From assembly GCA_937983495.1 (NCBI GenBank), contig CALKAA010000376.1:1-5508 (forward strand): a stretch of 5,508 nucleotides of DNA, read 5' to 3'. The notes under the pieces were generated by a model. The model had not been told where the DNA came from, made no database searches, and saw nothing but the letters and a program-made list of their open reading frames with translations. Within the stretch, counting starts at the first letter, position 1. Each line of letters opens with the position of its first letter. Made by a program: the position numbers and the translations under genes. Shown one piece after another: positions 5,463-5,508 of the stretch. This DNA comes from an uncultured Gemmobacter sp. (lineage in GTDB: Bacteria; Pseudomonadota; Alphaproteobacteria; Rhodobacterales; Rhodobacteraceae).

Positions 5463-5508
5463 AGATCGGAAGAGCGTCGTGTAGGGAAAGAGTGTAGATC
5501 TCGGTGGT
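5463..5508. other. Illumina TruSeq adapter sequence (artefact, not genomic)
   Basis: From 5463 to the end, the sequence starts AGATCGGAAGAGCGTCGTGT and continues to CTCGGTGGT. It matches, base for base as I know it, the first 46 bases of the reverse complement of the Illumina TruSeq universal adapter. The frame stays open through it and encodes RSEERRVGKECRSRW, a peptide known from adapter-contaminated database entries. The genomic sequence therefore ends at about 5462; one or two bases either side could match by chance. Confidence 0.97.

Noticed and set aside
5439..5508. A 23-residue permease fragment running to the window end
   Set aside because: Only the first eight codons are genomic; the remainder is encoded by adapter sequence.

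Overview
The window reads as the end of a short assembly contig from a GC-rich alphaproteobacterium, most likely a Rhodobacteraceae-type methylotroph or alcohol oxidiser (Paracoccus/Rhodobacter-like). This rests on strong G/C preference at third codon positions, Sec-type signal peptides with A-x-A sites, tight operons, and gene content typical of PQQ-dependent (often lanthanide-dependent) alcohol oxidation. No species can be named from this alone.

Layout. (1) 3-131, plus strand: the last 42 codons of a protein that looks like an iron-containing alcohol dehydrogenase. (2) 132-343: a convergent, gene-free gap packed with inverted repeats, probably terminators. (3) 1965 down to 344, minus strand: a two-gene operon encoding a PedF-type cytochrome c-550 and a MoxJ/XoxJ-type periplasmic binding protein. 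(4) 1966-2131: a divergent promoter region with short inverted repeats. (5) 2132 to at least 5462, plus strand: a tightly packed operon with a periplasmic ABC binding protein of the PQQ-alcohol-dehydrogenase system, a seven-repeat YVTN beta-propeller, a small exported beta-rich protein, an ABC ATPase and the first eight codons of its permease. (6) 5463-5508: Illumina adapter sequence, not genomic DNA.

How the parts fit. PedF is the expected electron acceptor of a periplasmic quinoprotein alcohol dehydrogenase, and the MoxJ-like protein is an accessory found next to XoxF/PedH-type enzymes. The ABC module corresponds in composition to PedA1-A2-B-C of Pseudomonas putida, and resembles the lut transport genes of Methylorubrum. 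From memory of the literature, both were linked to growth on rare-earth-dependent alcohol dehydrogenases. The dehydrogenase itself is not in the window. The iron-ADH fragment fits because ErcA-like enzymes occur in ped/exa loci. The most interesting candidates are the 139-residue protein, which looks like a cupredoxin fold without copper ligands, and the possible lanthanide role of the ABC operon. The most certain observation is the adapter, which makes a spurious permease tail if annotated automatically.
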